Below, one piece after another: positions 12,610-24,954 of a stretch of DNA of 64,000 bases. Numbering within the stretch: position 1 is the first letter of the stretch; each line of letters starts with the position of its first letter. The notes below the pieces were generated by a model. That model was not told where the DNA came from. It made no database searches and saw only the letters and a list, made by a program, of their open reading frames with translations. A program made the translations under genes and the position numbers. Source of the DNA: Schizophyllum amplum (taxonomy: Eukaryota; Basidiomycota; Agaricomycetes; Agaricales; Schizophyllaceae); contig VDMD01000020.1 of assembly GCA_007026445.1 (NCBI GenBank), positions 434,001 to 498,000 on the forward strand, read 5' to 3'.

Positions 12610-13278
12610 AGTACAAGTAGGCGTTGCTCGGAGCATAACGCATACCGAACCCCGGGAAAACTGATGAATGTGTACATCGTGAAAGCCCAACCCACATTGC
12701 CCGAAATTGCTCATTACAGTATTTATTGAGCTGGAGGCCCACACCTCATTTGAATCGAAGCCGTTCGAGCCGTGGTGGCGAGTATGCGCGCGCGCAATTT
12801 GAATGAATGTGATTCGCTTTTGTCACGTGCGTTGCCCGTGATCGCAAGGACATCACGAGAACGTCATGTCACGATCTCCACGTAACGCGGTGCTCTATTT
12901 ATTTAGTTTGGCAATTGCGCAGAAAATTCCGTGTAAAGCCCCATTGTCCAGAATCCCACAGTAGCCTATGGTGAATTGAATATTGTAACGAGGCATAGGT
13001 GCACAACGGCGTGCGACCGGTGCGAGTCCGTGTGACTACCACGTGGTCAAGTGCCGATTGTCACGAACGTTGATCCTGACCACCACCTTCACAGCAACTC
13101 GTCTTCTTCCAGACTCATTTTGACTCTTGTATTCAGGCTCTCAACAAGCCCCCTTCACACATCTTTGTCAATCTCAGGGTCGTCGTTCTGTCGACTCTGC
13201 ACGACATCGTCGTTGTCGCAATGTACGTCACGCGTTGCCCAAACTCTTGCCAACATTGACCATTAGTTACTCTTAAGC
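12610..13278. other. Intergenic; FunK1 A promoter region
   Basis: There is no gene. It holds CACGTG boxes at 12824-12829 and 13040-13045 and a block (13018-13082) conserved upstream of FunK1 B. Confidence 0.55.
13018..13082 (+). promoter_or_regulatory. Conserved upstream block of FunK1 A
   Basis: CGGTGCGAG-CCGTGTGAC-CCACGTGG followed by TTGTCACGAACG and TTGATCCTGACC recurs in order at 20,047-20,131 before FunK1 B, about 200-280 bp from each start codon. It includes a CACGTG E-box. Conservation could reflect recent duplication rather than function. Confidence 0.45.
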
Positions 13279-15547
13279 ATGACATCCCGTCGAACCGAAG
13301 GAGATACCAGCAATGAGCAACACAGTTGTGAACCCCTTCCCTTCCCACATAGCCCCCTACCCCTTCCCACCGTGCAACTTCTTCTCACTCAGCCCGCCGT
13401 GGATAAGGATAATGTCCTCGACATGGAACGAAATTCCAAAACATCGCCCGAGATTATCTACGCGCTTTTCGGAAACGAACACTTCGCTCCTGCGTGTACT
13501 CCTAACATCATCGTTCCCTCCGTGGACGAAGTTCTCTTCGATCTGAAGAAACACGTGTGGCTGCGATATCCCGATCCCTCTCTGCCGTCTGACGGCAAGC
13601 AACGTGAAAGCGTTATGGTCAGCTTCTTAAACGACCTTACTCGTTGCTCCTGGGGCGCCTACGCCGACGAGAACCTGCCGCTTCCTGTTTGCGCTCGTCA
13701 GTGGACCGTCACCGACAGCTCTCGCGTGTTGTCGAATGGCGACACCGCTCGGGTGACTGGCGTAGCGCTCTCGGACGCATATCTGGACGCTGTCGGATGG
13801 GCTGACATACTCTGCGACCTGCAGATGGCACCGAAGGAAGATCACATGCCCGACCTTCTTGAGCGGCTATCGGCTGGCGCCGTCAACATCTTCATGGCCC
13901 AGGAAGACCGGCTATTCCATGTCGGGGTCGCTGTTGCCGGGAACGACTTCCAGATTGCCTACTTTGACCGTGCCGGGCGCGTGCTGTCTGGGACGTACGA
14001 CATCTACGCTTATGCTGTCTCGTTCGCTCGCATCGTCATGGGCCTCACGGTTCTCGACAAGTCCTACGGCGGCAAGGATACCTCGATCGTATTGCGCGAC
14101 GGCCGACGGTTTGTGACGGTCGGTGGGGCGGACTACGAGATCATCGAGACCCTCTCGATTACCCGGAGCATATGTGGACGCGGGACAATATGCTGGCGTT
14201 GTCGTCGCTCGACAGACGACGAGGACCTCGTCATCAAGAACATATGGGCGAATGCGCGGCGATGTCCTAGTGAAGGCGACCTTCTCAAGGAGGCCCGTGG
14301 GATTGCAGGCATTACGGACTTAGTCTGCGAAGAGACTGTTCTAATGCCCGATGGTCGCCCGCGTTCGACCACCTGGATGCGCGACATGTGCGTCGAGCTA
14401 TACGCCCGGTCCGAGCAGGAGCTGCGGCGGCTCGTTATTCGACCTTACGCGAGACGGCTTCAAGAGTTCTCGTCCAAGGAAGAACTTCTTCGCGTCTTTC
14501 GCGATGCTATCGACGGTGAGTGCTATCGATGGCCGAGCGTATCGTATACTAACGTCGGCATAGCGCACGGCGACCTCTACGAGCGGAGAGATCTGCTGCA
14601 CTGCGACATCAGTGACAACAACGTGATGATACATCAACAGGCCGGATCGGCGCTGCGTCGAGGGATACTTATCGACCTCGATTGCGCTATCAAGGTCTGC
14701 AGCGTGCCGGACGAGCCCAATCAAGGTTTTACTAGCAAGAGAACGGTGCGCTTCTTCAATCTTCGGCAAGCTCTTTACTGATACAGCTACGCTTCAGGGC
14801 ACTGTACCTTTCATGGCATGCGAGGTTCTCTGGAACTATCCCAAGCGCGGACCGTGGCATGACCTAGAGTCGTTCCTCTACGTGCTCATGACCGTATGCG
14901 CGAGCTACTCTGGCCCTTCGAATACGCCTCGCAAGGACTTCGACATACGGACCTCCCCTATGGGGCCCTGGTTTGAGGGAAACGGCAATCGTAAATGGCG
15001 GATCATGCACAAATTCAACGATACCGACTTCATCGCATTCCTCGACAGCGTATTCGACCCTTACTTCGATGACCTCAAGGAGCTCGTATGCGATCTCCGA
15101 ACGGTCATTATGCGCACCTGGGACCCAGAAACGGATGAGCTGCAAATGGCGTCACACGCCGACGTTCTTGCCATCTTCGACCGTCATATCCGAGCGAGGC
15201 AGGCTGTGCATAGCGACAGTCCCAATACACAGGTGAAGACGGGCGGGTCGCCCTCCATAGATGGCGATAAGGGTCTGGGACGTCCGAAGAGGAAGAGGGG
15301 CGGTGTTCAGCCGCAGGCGCCCAAGGGGGCGAAGACGCGGGCGTCCCGCGCGCGGGACAAGGCGGCCGCGGCGTCGTCGTCGGAATACAGCGACGACTCG
15401 GAGCGCACCTTGGTGGCGCATGGGCGCCCTGCGAAGAAGGCGAAGACGGTCGCAGATACCGAGAGCTTCGTTGTGTGGGAGCGTAGTCCTGATACGGGAC
15501 GCCTCACTCGCTGCTGGAGGCGGAGGAAGGCGGTCGTCCTCGCCTAG
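13279..15547 (+). CDS. FunK1-type protein kinase A (type I)
   Basis: Exons are 13279-14515, 14564-14745 and 14798-15547 (2,169 nt, 722 residues). The first intron (48 nt) and second intron (52 nt) flank the catalytic exon; reading through intron 1 stays open, so it is easily missed. Kinase hallmarks by residue: EDLVIK (Lys320, VAIK equivalent), LHCDISDNN (Asp427 and Asn432, HRD-loop equivalent), LIDLD (Asp450, DFG equivalent) and GTVPFMA near 475, a characteristic FunK1 activation-segment motif. The N-terminal half corresponds to the PD-(D/E)xK-like region of C, D and F but lacks PD and QIK (it has LQMA), so it is probably a dead nuclease-like domain. The tail has basic NLS-like clusters (RPKRKR, AKKAKT). 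FunK1 kinases are expanded in Agaricomycetes; substrates are unknown. It is convergent with FunK1 C, with a TMPK relic between. Confidence 0.9.
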
Positions 15548-16124
15548 TCCCGTGCGTCGCTTTCGTCGACGCCTTAGCTTGACAGCTTGGAGATGCAATT
15601 CCGGGACTCATAATCAAGCCGCCGCTCAGCGGATAACTCCAGCATGCATGTACAACCACGCCGCAGCCGCAGCCTCCTCTAACGAGAGCTGGCGCGGGTG
15701 CGTTCTCCGCTGTGCAGAGGAGCGGCCCACCCCGCTCGCGTCGCCAAACTCGGTGCGTCGCTTTGTCGACGTCCTCACATCATCCAGGAGGAGAAATCTG
15801 CAGTCGAGCTGCCGCCCAGTGCATGACTCCAGTGCCTTTAATACCACGCCGCCGCCGCTAGAACGAGAGCGGGAGCGTCCACGAGACGAGCGACACATTC
15901 GCGGACCACGTCGGGCCCAGGCGGCGCCGCGCGTGCACCCGGAGTCGCGGTGAAGAGTACCGTGGCCCGACGGGATCTGAATCATTTGTTTTCTCCGCTC
16001 ATCGGCCAAGATCTCCTCGTCGACTTCTGAGCCTCTCCTCCTCGCACCATGAAGACACCGAAGCAACGTCGATAGCGACGTCATATAGACAGCAAAATCA
16101 TCCCGACAAGTACCGCGGCCCCAG
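15548..16124. repeat. 3' flanking segment shared by FunK1 A, B and E
   Basis: This is a diverged version of 22,593-23,410 and 30,884-31,700. It has internal degenerate ~200-bp periodicity: GTGCGTCGCTTTCGTCGACG near 15,551 recurs as GTGCGTCGCTTTGTCGACGTCC near 15,749, each followed by AGCCGCCGCTCAGCGG or AGCTGCCGCCCAG. Long open frames occur on both strands because of GC content. I do not call them genes. Confidence 0.55.
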
Positions 16125-16245
16125 CATAATTACTCATCGCATCTATCGTCACTGACAACTGGGGGAAACCGACGCGGGCGGCGGAGCTGAAGGAGCGGCT
16201 GGCGGAGGAGGGGGGTGATGGTCGAGCGGATGAAGTTTCCGGGTG
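16125..16245 (+). pseudogene. Thymidylate kinase (TMPK) first-exon relic 1
   Basis: The frame around 16,158-16,215 reads NWGKPTRAAELKERLAEEGG, then after a frame change ERMKFPG. This is the degenerate P-loop segment of dTMP kinase, canonical LDRxGKSTQA-LKERL-EG followed by MKFP. The catalytic GKST is mutated and the frame is broken. Only the first-exon part survives. Equivalent and better preserved relics lie at 23.5-24.5 and 31.8-33.4 kb, each downstream of a type I FunK1. Confidence 0.65.
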
Positions 16246-16731
16246 ATGCGCGTCTGATGGTGCTCGTCCGCGGGAGACCGTCGCGCTGGTGCATGGAGGG
16301 TAGCTGGACAGGGTGATAGCTGTCAGTCAGTAGTGAGAGACTGAGAGTTGGTTCCACGGATGACGGAGGTTGCACGAAGGCATTTCAGTCCAACGTTCGA
16401 GCAACATCCGATTGGGGAAAGCCCACGCGATCACGTGCCTTTGCAGTTCGACTGCACCTGCCGCGTCTCTCACGTAGGAGGCGCGAGGATTCAACTCGAC
16501 GTGATGAGGGCATACATTATATTACATAGATGAAGCTTAAGGATAGTGCTGGTGAGATAGATGAAGGACAGTGTGCGTATACGAGCGAGTCAAGTACAAT
16601 CACAATACAAATACGAAAGACAAGGCGGAGGGACCAGCCCCCAAATGTCCAGTACAGCCTTTGTCCGGGCGTGTCGTTGCCGTGTCGTTAACGGGAAGAT
16701 GGTAGGATGATGATAAGGAGTGTGGCAGAGA

Positions 16732-19303
16732 TTACGAGTCCAGAGCTGCCTTCTTCTTCTTCTTCGGGTTCGTGTCGCACGATCCACAACGCCACCCCGT
16801 CGTGCTGCCATTGGGTCCGAGTTCGTCTTTAACGCAGGTCCTGTGGAACTAGGACCATACTATGTCAGTTGGGTACTACAATCACATGCGACTCTTGAGG
16901 CTCACCCGCTTGACCGTGCACTCATAGCTTTTGCATGTCACGATGCCGCCCTCGTCTCCGTTCTGCGCAATGCGATTGCAGTAACAAGTCTTCTCGGCGT
17001 ACAGGGATGTCACAGAGTCTTGGCGTGTACGCTTTCCGGTTCGTGTCATGCGTGTCGGTGCGGGTCAGTTGCGCGAGTGGTTGGCGCGGCCCGGTCTGCA
17101 CCTGTATCGCAGTTAATAACGCCTGATCATCTGAAGATACTAAACGCACCTTTGGAGCCATCGCATGTAGTGGAGACTTGGATAATCTCGGCGCTGGATA
17201 CCAGGATCCTCGCCGTAAAGTCATCTTCAGGTTTCGCAAACGAGTTCATCCACTGCTCGTGTCCATCCTCTGACTTCGTCGCTGTCAATGGTTTCTCTTC
17301 CCCAAGTCGCAGTCGGTCGATATGCGCAGTGAGGATGTTGATCATGTCTGAGTGTGTGGCCGGCTTGTCAACGTTTACAAAGAGGGCTGAGCGCAGTTCG
17401 AGGATGCAAGGCTGCAGATCGACGAAATATGGTGCCATATTCTCCTGCAGAAAATATCCGAATGTGTCCACCCGCTTCCAGCTCATGGTGCCTTGCTTGT
17501 TATTGCCAGCGGTACGCTTATCCTTGTCCATCCACCCGGCTACCTCGGAGTTCTTGATGTTCCACACACGAAGTGCACCCCCGGGGCCTCCGTATGCAAA
17601 TGTGATCCACATGAGAACGAACAAGAATGAGTCGAGATCGTGGTGGTGATCATGGGAAACAATATTCGGGTCGGTGAGAAGCTGAGGGGATATAAAGAAG
17701 ACTTGTGCCTGATATACAGAACCAGTGCATCAGTGACTGAGTGACTGAGAGGAGATTTATTCAGGGACTCACACTCTTCGAGCCCTTAGACGAACTTTCG
17801 CGCTTGTGCTCCATATCGATAGCATAGTTGAGATCGATCAGGCAGCCGCGGCGCTTGCCAGACAAGGGGTCTGTTTTCACAACGATGTTCTTGTCGCTAA
17901 TATCGGCGTGAATGATCTTGGCATCCTCGTACAGGGATTTGTGTGCTGAGCAACAATGATTATTAGTAAACATTCCAGTCTTCATCCACGGCAAACTGCT
18001 TACCTTCGACAGAGTCTCGCAGGAGTGAAAGAAGATCAGACGGGGAAGTGAAGCTCTCGGCAAGGCCATCGTAACATTCTTTCATGACCAATCTTGTCAG
18101 CTCTCGTGTATCCGCATGCTGCTCGTCCGGAAGTAGGTCCTCGCGAATGCGCGCTGTCGAGACTCGAGCATCGTCACGTTCCACGAACTCGAAGCCAATG
18201 ACAGTTGGGATGCCCTTCACACCGGCCTCGTTCGCTTTTCTCAGTAAGTCGGCCTCAGTGTTTGCCCGGCTGCGGTCCATCCAAGAGTTCTTGATTACAA
18301 CAAGATCTTCAGTCGAAACATCCTGGCATAGCCAACAGACCGTCGCAAGACCGCAAATACCAGGCCGTTGGCAGATGATGTGCAAGATCTCGTATTTGAC
18401 GCCTTCGACGGTGACGAATCGCTCGTCGTCCACAGACACCTCGATGGTGGAATCGTATCCGAGGTAGTTCTTGTCCAATAGCGTCAGTCCAAGTAGTATG
18501 CGAAGGAAGAGGAGCGGCTCGGCATGGATGCTGGCTGGCCGCGAACGCAAACAGCCCGATCGATCGTAATAGTTCACCCAGATGAGGTCGCCAGCAATAC
18601 CACAGCCTATGTGAAAGAGTCGGATGTCCTGCGCGGAGAGAATGCTGAATGCGCCATCGTGCAGTTGCAAGACAATCTTGTTCTCGAGCTTCTCGTTCGA
18701 TTTGATCTGCACGTCGACACAAGCGTTCTTCCAGGTGACCGGCAGCTCGTCGAGGCCCACGATGTCGGGCTTGCGTTTCATATCGAATGCGGCCTCGGAC
18801 AAAGGCTCATCGCAAAAGTCAGCGGACCAGCGTCGAGGCTTCGGCTGCGGTGGCGTAGCAGGATCTTGCGCCGCCGCTGACTCTGGGTCTTCGCTCTTCT
18901 TCTTTTCAGCGATGAGCGCCTTAGCAGCACTGGCAAGTTTCTCGAACCAGTCTGCGACAGCGTGCTCCTGGTTCTTAAGCCAAAAGTCAGGAGCGCCGCG
19001 CCATACCCGCCGCTTTGGGCTGTACAGTGGAGACCGTCCGCGAGTCATAGCCTTGTAGACTTCATCGATAGAAATAGGAAGCGCGTGGTCTGGAAAGATA
19101 TGCTCGACAAGGTTCGGGACTTGGTTTCGAGTGGCGTCGCCACTGAGCTCATCGTGGATGAGGCTGTCGATGTGATCGTGGTGCGAGTAGTCGTGCGCGC
19201 TGAGTGGATCGGCCCGGGAGCTGGACGAGGTCATGACTGCTCCTGGTGTAGAGGAGACCTTGACAGATCGTGGACTTGCAATAACTTGCTTTAGCCTGTC
19301 CAT
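16732..19303 (-). CDS. FunK1-type protein kinase C (type II) with C-terminal PHD finger, apparent 1-nt frameshift
   Basis: Exons 19303-18004, 17945-17773 and 17708-17150 encode the nuclease-like and kinase regions; 17101-16906 and 16848-16732 encode a PHD finger. N-terminal region: RKPDIVG (Asp180) and DVQIK (Lys201), a PD-(D/E)xK-like pair, followed by HIGCGIAGDLIWVNYYDRSG. Kinase: LVVIK (Lys338), IIHADISDKN and LIDLN. Type II genes have HAD rather than HCD. The PHD finger has CYC, VTC, YEC, FHRTC and WRCGSC in C4HC3 order and a basic NPKKKKK tail. The five exons sum to one base short of a multiple of three: the kinase frame entering 17101 runs to a stop, while the PHD frame opens just downstream and matches gene D (GKR-RQ). 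I see no alternative intron that repairs this. It is a frameshift, an assembly error, or a splice I cannot see. Confidence 0.8.
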
Positions 19304-20323
19304 GACTACTGATAGGTGTGGGTGGCCACTGGGTAGGATAGATCCGACCTAAGTACCGTCAGATCTATATTGAAGTCCCTGCAAGTTTACGCACTGCCGT
19401 AGTAGCAGCCCCGAGTGTGAGTCGGAGACGAGGTTTCCCAGGAGAGTCGGCGGATGATGGACGTTGGGGAAAAGAAACAATGATCGACGATGGCCACAGG
19501 TGACTTGCCGTATGAGCACAAGGCTGTGTAATGTTTGCGTCACGTGAGCTGCTCGTGATCGCAAGAGGCACGCCATGTGGCACCACAGCTTGTGAGTCCG
19601 GCAGGCTCCGAGGTACGAGGGGCGGGCCGGAGGTTGGTCTATGGATGATGGCAGCGATCGGAAAAGTCCGATCGCCTCTTGCTGCGATCGCTCATCGCAG
19701 CCGCGTCGCTGCCCTCGCCGGGCTGCACAGCTCAAGCACCCACCCACCGCACCCTCTGAAGACATCGCAATGTCCAGAAATTAAGAGAACTAGTGTCATA
19801 TTTCAATTGTCTTAGAACTCGGCTCTGGGATCTGGGGCTGGGAGTCGTGCTCGCGCGCTGATCCCCAAATCCTTGAGAATCCATAGACTCCACGTTACGC
19901 GGCAGACAGCACATCGTATATACTGATAGAGCCCCATTATTCAGCGTTCCAACATCGCTTGTCACGGTGATATATTCCTGATTACAAGGCGTCGGCCGGC
20001 AGTCAAAGTTACTTACTGGACTTACGAAGGCGTGGCCACCGGCGATCGGTGCGAGACCCGTGTGACCGCCACGTGGCGCCCGTGGATTATCAAATGCTCA
20101 TTGTCACGAACGCGTCCTTGATCCTGACCTTCACGGCCACTCGGTCTCATCGAACTCATCTTCTTTCTTGTCGTTAGAATCTGACCAAGCCACTCTTACG
20201 CGCTCCCGATAATCTCTCCGTCATTGTCCTCTTGATCCTGCACGACATTCCCGTTATCCTGCTGCGATGTACGTGACGCGTAGCCCATGTTGGTGCCGAA
20301 ACTGACGCAAGTTGCCCTCAAGT
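19304..20323. promoter_or_regulatory. Divergent promoter region between FunK1 C and FunK1 B
   Basis: There is no gene. CACGTG lies at 19541-19546 within CGTCACGTG followed by CTCGTGATCGCAAG, a block also present upstream of FunK1 A at 12,822-12,852 (TGTCACGTG, CCCGTGATCGCAAG). The second conserved block, 20,047-20,131, repeats the FunK1 A element (E-box at 20,070-20,075). Confidence 0.5.
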
Positions 20324-22592
20324 ATGACATCCAGCCTAGTCGAAGGAGATGCAATGAACGATCGACACAGCACCCAATCCCTCAGCTACCCTTACATTCA
20401 CCTCCCCCCTCCAATCGCTCGGATTCTTCCGACGCAGCCCGCCGCAGACAAGGACAATGTTCTCGACATGGAACGAAACTCTAAGACGGCGCCCAACATC
20501 ATCCAGGCGCTCTTTGGAAACGAACGCTTTCCTCCTGCTTGTACTCCTAACTTCCTTGTCGGCGCCGTGCAGGGTGTCCTCTTCGATGGAGAGAAACACG
20601 TGTGGCTGCGATATCCGGACTCCTCTGCGCCATCTGACAGCGCACAACGTGTCTACGCTATGGCCAGATTCTTGAACGACCTCACTTATTGCTCCTGGGG
20701 CAAATACGCGGACGAGATTCTACCTCTTCCTGCCCGCGCTCGTCAGTGGACCGTCGTTCACAGCTCTCGCGTGTTGTCGAATGGCGACACTGCTCAAGTG
20801 ACCGGCGTAGGGCTCTCGGACGCATATCTGGACGTTGTCGGATGGGCCGACATACTCTGCGACATGCAGATGGCATCGAAGGAAGACGACATGCCTGACC
20901 TTCTTGAGCGGCTATCGGCTGGCGCCGCCAACATCTTCATGGCCCAGGAAGACCGGCTATTCCATGTCGGGGTCGCCCTCGCCGGCAACGACTTCCAGCT
21001 CGCCTATTTCGACCGTGCCGGACGCGTGCTGTCGGGCACATACAACATCCACACTCACGTTGTCTCGTTTGCTCGCATCATCATGGGTCTCACTGTCCTC
21101 GACAAGTCCTATGGCGGCAAGGATACCTCGATCGTATTGCGCGACGGCCGACGGTTCGTGACCGTCGGCGGGGCGGACTACGAGATCCTCGAAACCCTCT
21201 CGATCACCCGGAGCATACGCGGACGCGGGACGATATGCTGGCGTTGTCGTCGCCCGACAGACGACGAAGATCTCGTCATCAAGAACATATGGGCGACCGC
21301 GCGGCTATGTCCTACCGAAGGCGACCTTCTTAAGGAGGCCCGTGGGATTGCAGGCATTGCGGACTTAGTCTGCGAAGAGACTGTCCTGGGACCTGATGGT
21401 CGACCGCGGTCGACCGTCTGGGCGCGCGACATGTGCGCTCAGCTTTACGATCGGTCCGAGCAGGAGCTGCGGCGGCTCGTTCTTCGACCTTACGCGAGAC
21501 GGCTGCAGGACTTCTCGTCGAAGGAAGAACTTCTTCGTGTCTTTCGCGATGCTATCGACGGTGAGTGCCATCGACGGCCGACCGCATCGTATACTCATGT
21601 TGACATAGCGCACGGCGACCTCTACGAGCGGAGAAATATGCTGCACTGCGACATCAGTGACAACAACGTGATGATACATCAAGAGGCCGGATCGGCGCTG
21701 CGTCGAGGGATACTTATCGACCTCGATTGCGCCATCAAGGTCTGCACAGTCCCGAACGAACCCAATCAAGGCTTCACTAGCAAAAGAACGGTGCGCATCT
21801 TCACTCTTCAGCAAGTTCTTTACTGATACAGCGACGCACCAGGGTACTGTCCCTTTCATGGCATGCGAGGTTCTCTGGAACTATCCCAAGCGCGGACCAT
21901 GGCATGACCTCGAGTCCTTCCTCTACGTGCTCATGATTGTATGCGCGAGCTACTCCGGCCCTTCGAATACACCTCGCAAGGACTTCGACATACGGACCTC
22001 CCCTATGGGTCCCTGGTTTGAGGGAAACGGCAATCGTAAATGGCGGATCATGCACAAGTTCGACGATACCGATTTCATCGCATTCCTCGACAGCGTGATC
22101 GACCCGTACTTCGATGACCTCAAGACACTCGTATGCGACCTCCGAACGGTCATTATGCGCACCTGGGACCCAGAAACGGATGAGCTGCAAATGGCGTCAC
22201 ACGCCGACGTTCTTACCATCTTCGACCGTCATATCCGAGCGAGGCAGGCTGTGCAGAGCGACAGTCCCAATACACAGGTGAAGACGGGCGGGTCGCCCTC
22301 CATAGATGGCGACAAGGGTCTGGGACGTCCGAAGAGGAAGAGGGGCGGTGTTCAGCCGCAGGCGCCCAAGGGGGCGAAGACGCGGGCGTCCCGAGCGCGG
22401 GACAAGGCGGCCGCGGCGTCGTCGTCGGAATACAGCGACGACTCGCAGCGCACCTTGGTGGCGCATGGGCGCCCTGCGAAGAAGGCGAAGACGGTCGCAG
22501 ATGCTGAGAACGTCGTTGGATGGGAGCGCAGTCCTGATACAGGACGCCTGATTCGCTGCTGGAGACGGAGGAAAGTCGACCACCTCGCCTAG
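20324..22592 (+). CDS. FunK1-type protein kinase B (type I)
   Basis: Exons are 20324-21560, 21609-21790 and 21843-22592 (2,169 nt, 722 residues), exactly the exon sizes of FunK1 A, of which it is a close duplicate. The start is the ATG of MTSSLVEGD; an upstream TTG-initiated extension in the same frame is not needed. Kinase motifs are at the same places: EDLVIK, LHCDISDNN, LIDLD and GTVPFMA. The N-terminal region again lacks the PD/QIK pair (LQMA becomes MQMA here). The Lys/Arg-rich tail (RPKRKR, AKKAKT) suggests nuclear localisation. The last ~135 coding bases and 816 bp of downstream DNA read the same as the end of FunK1 E. It is divergent from C and convergent with D. Confidence 0.9.
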
Positions 22593-23408
22593 TCCCGTGC
22601 GTCGCGTTCGTGGACGCCCGAGCTGGGAGATGCGCTTCCGGGACTCGTGTTCAAGCCGCCGCTCAGCGGATGACTCCGGCATGCATTTACGCCCACGCCG
22701 CAGCCGCAGCCTCCTCTGACGAGAGCGGGCGCGTGCGCGTCCTCCGCTGTACAGCGGCGCGGACCAGCCCACCCGCGTCGCCAATCTCCGTGCGTCGCTT
22801 TTGTCGACGTCCCAACGCCATCCGGGAGGGGAAATCGCGGGATCTGCAGTCAAGCTGCCGCCCACCGCATGGCTATTGTGTCTCTATGACCACGCCGCCG
22901 CCGCTCGAACGAGAGCACGAGCGTCCGCGAGACGAGCGATACGTCCGCGGAGCACGTCGTGCCCAGGCGGCGCCGTGCATCCAACGGGAGGCGCGGTGAA
23001 GGTTAACGACTCCTTCACTCGCAGCACTGGTGGTAGAAGACGGGGTTCGGCTGCGCGAGAGTCGTCGGAACCCGGACGAGTTCCACGACTGCGAAATGGT
23101 TTCATTGACGGGCGTGCGGGCTTGGTGTAATGTATAGTGGTACAATAACTGTATATACGTGTCTCATTATCAGGTCTTCTGAAGCGGAAGCCCTGCTGAG
23201 TGTCCGCCTGAGAGCAATGGTCGCCGGAGAGCAGTGGAGATGTCGGTTGTGGGTCCCCGGGTGTCACGGACGCGTTGCACGTGACGGTACACGACGCGAC
23301 GGGTTCCGAATCTTTTGTTCTCTCCTCTCATCACCCCAGATCTCCTCGTCGACTTCTGAGGCCGTCCTCATTGCGTCGTGCTCCAGGGCCACGATGAAGA
23401 CACCATAG
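22455..23408. repeat. ~954-bp direct repeat, copy 1 (FunK1 B 3' end)
   Basis: As far as I can read, this is identical to 30,746-31,699 at an offset of 8,291 bp. It covers the last ~138 coding bases of FunK1 B, its stop codon and the 3' flank. Immediately outside both ends the two loci differ (22454 C versus 30745 T; 23409 A versus 31700 G). The kinase-coding regions of B and E are much more diverged, so this block is younger than the gene duplication. Confidence 0.8.
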
Positions 23409-23517
23409 AACGTCAATAGCAACGCCACATCGACAGCGACATCGGTCTCCCCAATGGCCCGGCAGAAGAACCGCGACTCCAGCATAAACGCAACGCCAGC
23501 AATACTATTGGGCCATT

Positions 23518-24520
23518 ATGCCCATCCCCGGCGCATTCATCTCCACCGACGGCTTGGACCGCTGGGGGAAATCAACGCCCGCGGCGATGCTAAAGGAGCG
23601 GCTCGCGGGCGAGGGCGTGGAGAGCTGATGAAGTTTCCGGGTGAGTTTTAGTTGGTATCTGTGCGTGTTTTGGCTGGTACATGTACTCCGTCTCGCTGGG
23701 TCGCGCCGGCGCGGGCAGGCAGAGAGGTCTGGCTGGGTTGGATGGGTTGGACAAGATGGAACGCGTCGGGCTATCTGAGGTTAGGAATGGCTGCAAGTCT
23801 CGTTGCGCTTGATCCACTTCCCTCACTCTCCCTGATCCCCACGCGTACCCGCGGCTTGTACCTCCTTGACCTAGGTGTTCGCCCCTTCGTAGTCCACCAC
23901 GTCCACGCATTCTCCCCTCATCATTCGCACTCCTCCTTCATCCTTCGCACCCTGACGCGTCCCCTTGCTCACCCTTCCCCTCATGCCAACGCATCCGCTT
24001 CACATTCCTCCCTCGACTCTTCAATTCCACCCGTACCCCCTCGCTCTGCACTTCCTCTTCCCATTTGCGCGATACCCCCCAGTCGCCCGACATTCACTAG
24101 ACACTAACGTATACCAAACTAACCGCTCCTCACAGACCGCACCACCTCCATCGGGTAGATGATCGACGCGTACCTGCGCTCCAGCATCGAGCTCGACGAC
24201 CACGTCGTGCACCTGCTGTACTCCGCGAATCGGTGGGAGCTTGCGTAAGTTGTTGTTTAGGTTGTTTGTACTTGCACCGGTGATGGCCTTGCCCGATGCC
24301 TTGCTTCTTCACTATCTTCTTCACCTCTAACTGGTTTTCGTGCTGGATCTCTTTGTCGAGCTGCTCTTCGTTCTATCGGGATCTCACGCCTCGAGCATGT
24401 CTCATCCCCTCTCACCCAGATCACGAATACTCGATGTCCTCAAGTCTGGAACGACAGGTGTATGCGATCGCTACGCGTTCTCGGCGAGCAAGTTCTCTGC
24501 GTCGAAGGTCAAGGCGGTGG
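23518..24520 (+). pseudogene. Thymidylate kinase (TMPK) pseudogene 2
   Basis: Three exon relics are in order. 23518-23640 reads GAFISTDGLDRWGKSTP, then MLKERLAGEG, with a frame break before MKFPG at the donor. 24136-24244 reads DRTTSIG, a TAG in place of the Gln codon, then MIDAYLRSSIELDD and VVHLLYSANRWELA, ending at a GTAAGT donor. 24442-24520 reads TTGVCDRYAFS, the conserved DRY segment. These are diagnostic of dTMP kinase (Cdc8), which phosphorylates dTMP to dTDP. The premature stop, the frameshift and loss of the C-terminal exons make it non-functional. The ~490-bp gap between the first two relics is far longer than introns here, so something was probably inserted. Confidence 0.8.
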
Positions 24521-24835
24521 ATGCAGAGTCAATCTCACGTCGGCATCGGGTACAGCGTCAACATTGGCCGCAACAACATCAATATCATCACAAGCAACCA
24601 CGCGTGTCCGCGGCCTATAGTCTCTTGATCAGCGTGTCCGTCCTCTTTTGTCCTTCACTTTAACGTGCTCTACTCTCAGCATGCGCGCACGCCTCTCATG
24701 GTTCGCGCCGGGGCGCGTCTACTCGCGCGCGGCACCCTTCCCCTCTTGCCATTGCGTCAGCTCAACATCTCTCTCCCTTCTCCGCTTCTTTTTGCAACGA
24801 CCCGACCATGAAATGGAACTAAACTATCCCACAGA

Positions 24836-24954
24836 CTGCACCACTTCGTTAGGACGGATGATCGAAGCGTAGCTACGCTCCAGCATAGAGCTCGGCGACG
24901 ACTTGACGACCACGTCGTGCGTCTGATGCACTCGGCAAAATCATGGGCCCTTGC
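24836..24954 (+). pseudogene. Second TMPK exon-2 relic
   Basis: It reads CTTSLGRMIEA, then TAG in place of the Tyr codon, then LRSSIEL, an insertion that shifts the frame, and finally remnants of VVHL-SAN-W-LA before GTGAGT. It is a third, more decayed version of the same TMPK exon found at 24136-24244, only 600 bp away. It probably marks an additional collapsed copy of the duplication unit. Confidence 0.65.

Noticed and set aside
22610..22999. 129-codon ORF repeated at 30901-31290 in identical form
   Set aside because: It lies in the duplicated 3' flank of FunK1 B and E; identity follows from the recent DNA duplication. The diverged copy after FunK1 A does not preserve the frame, and the opposite strand is equally open.
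23652..24107. ORF repeated at 31929-32408, considered as a gene inside the TMPK relic
   Set aside because: It sits between two TMPK exon relics, has no motif, and is Pro/Ser-rich in a way typical of noncoding DNA here. It may be inserted sequence, but its type cannot be read.
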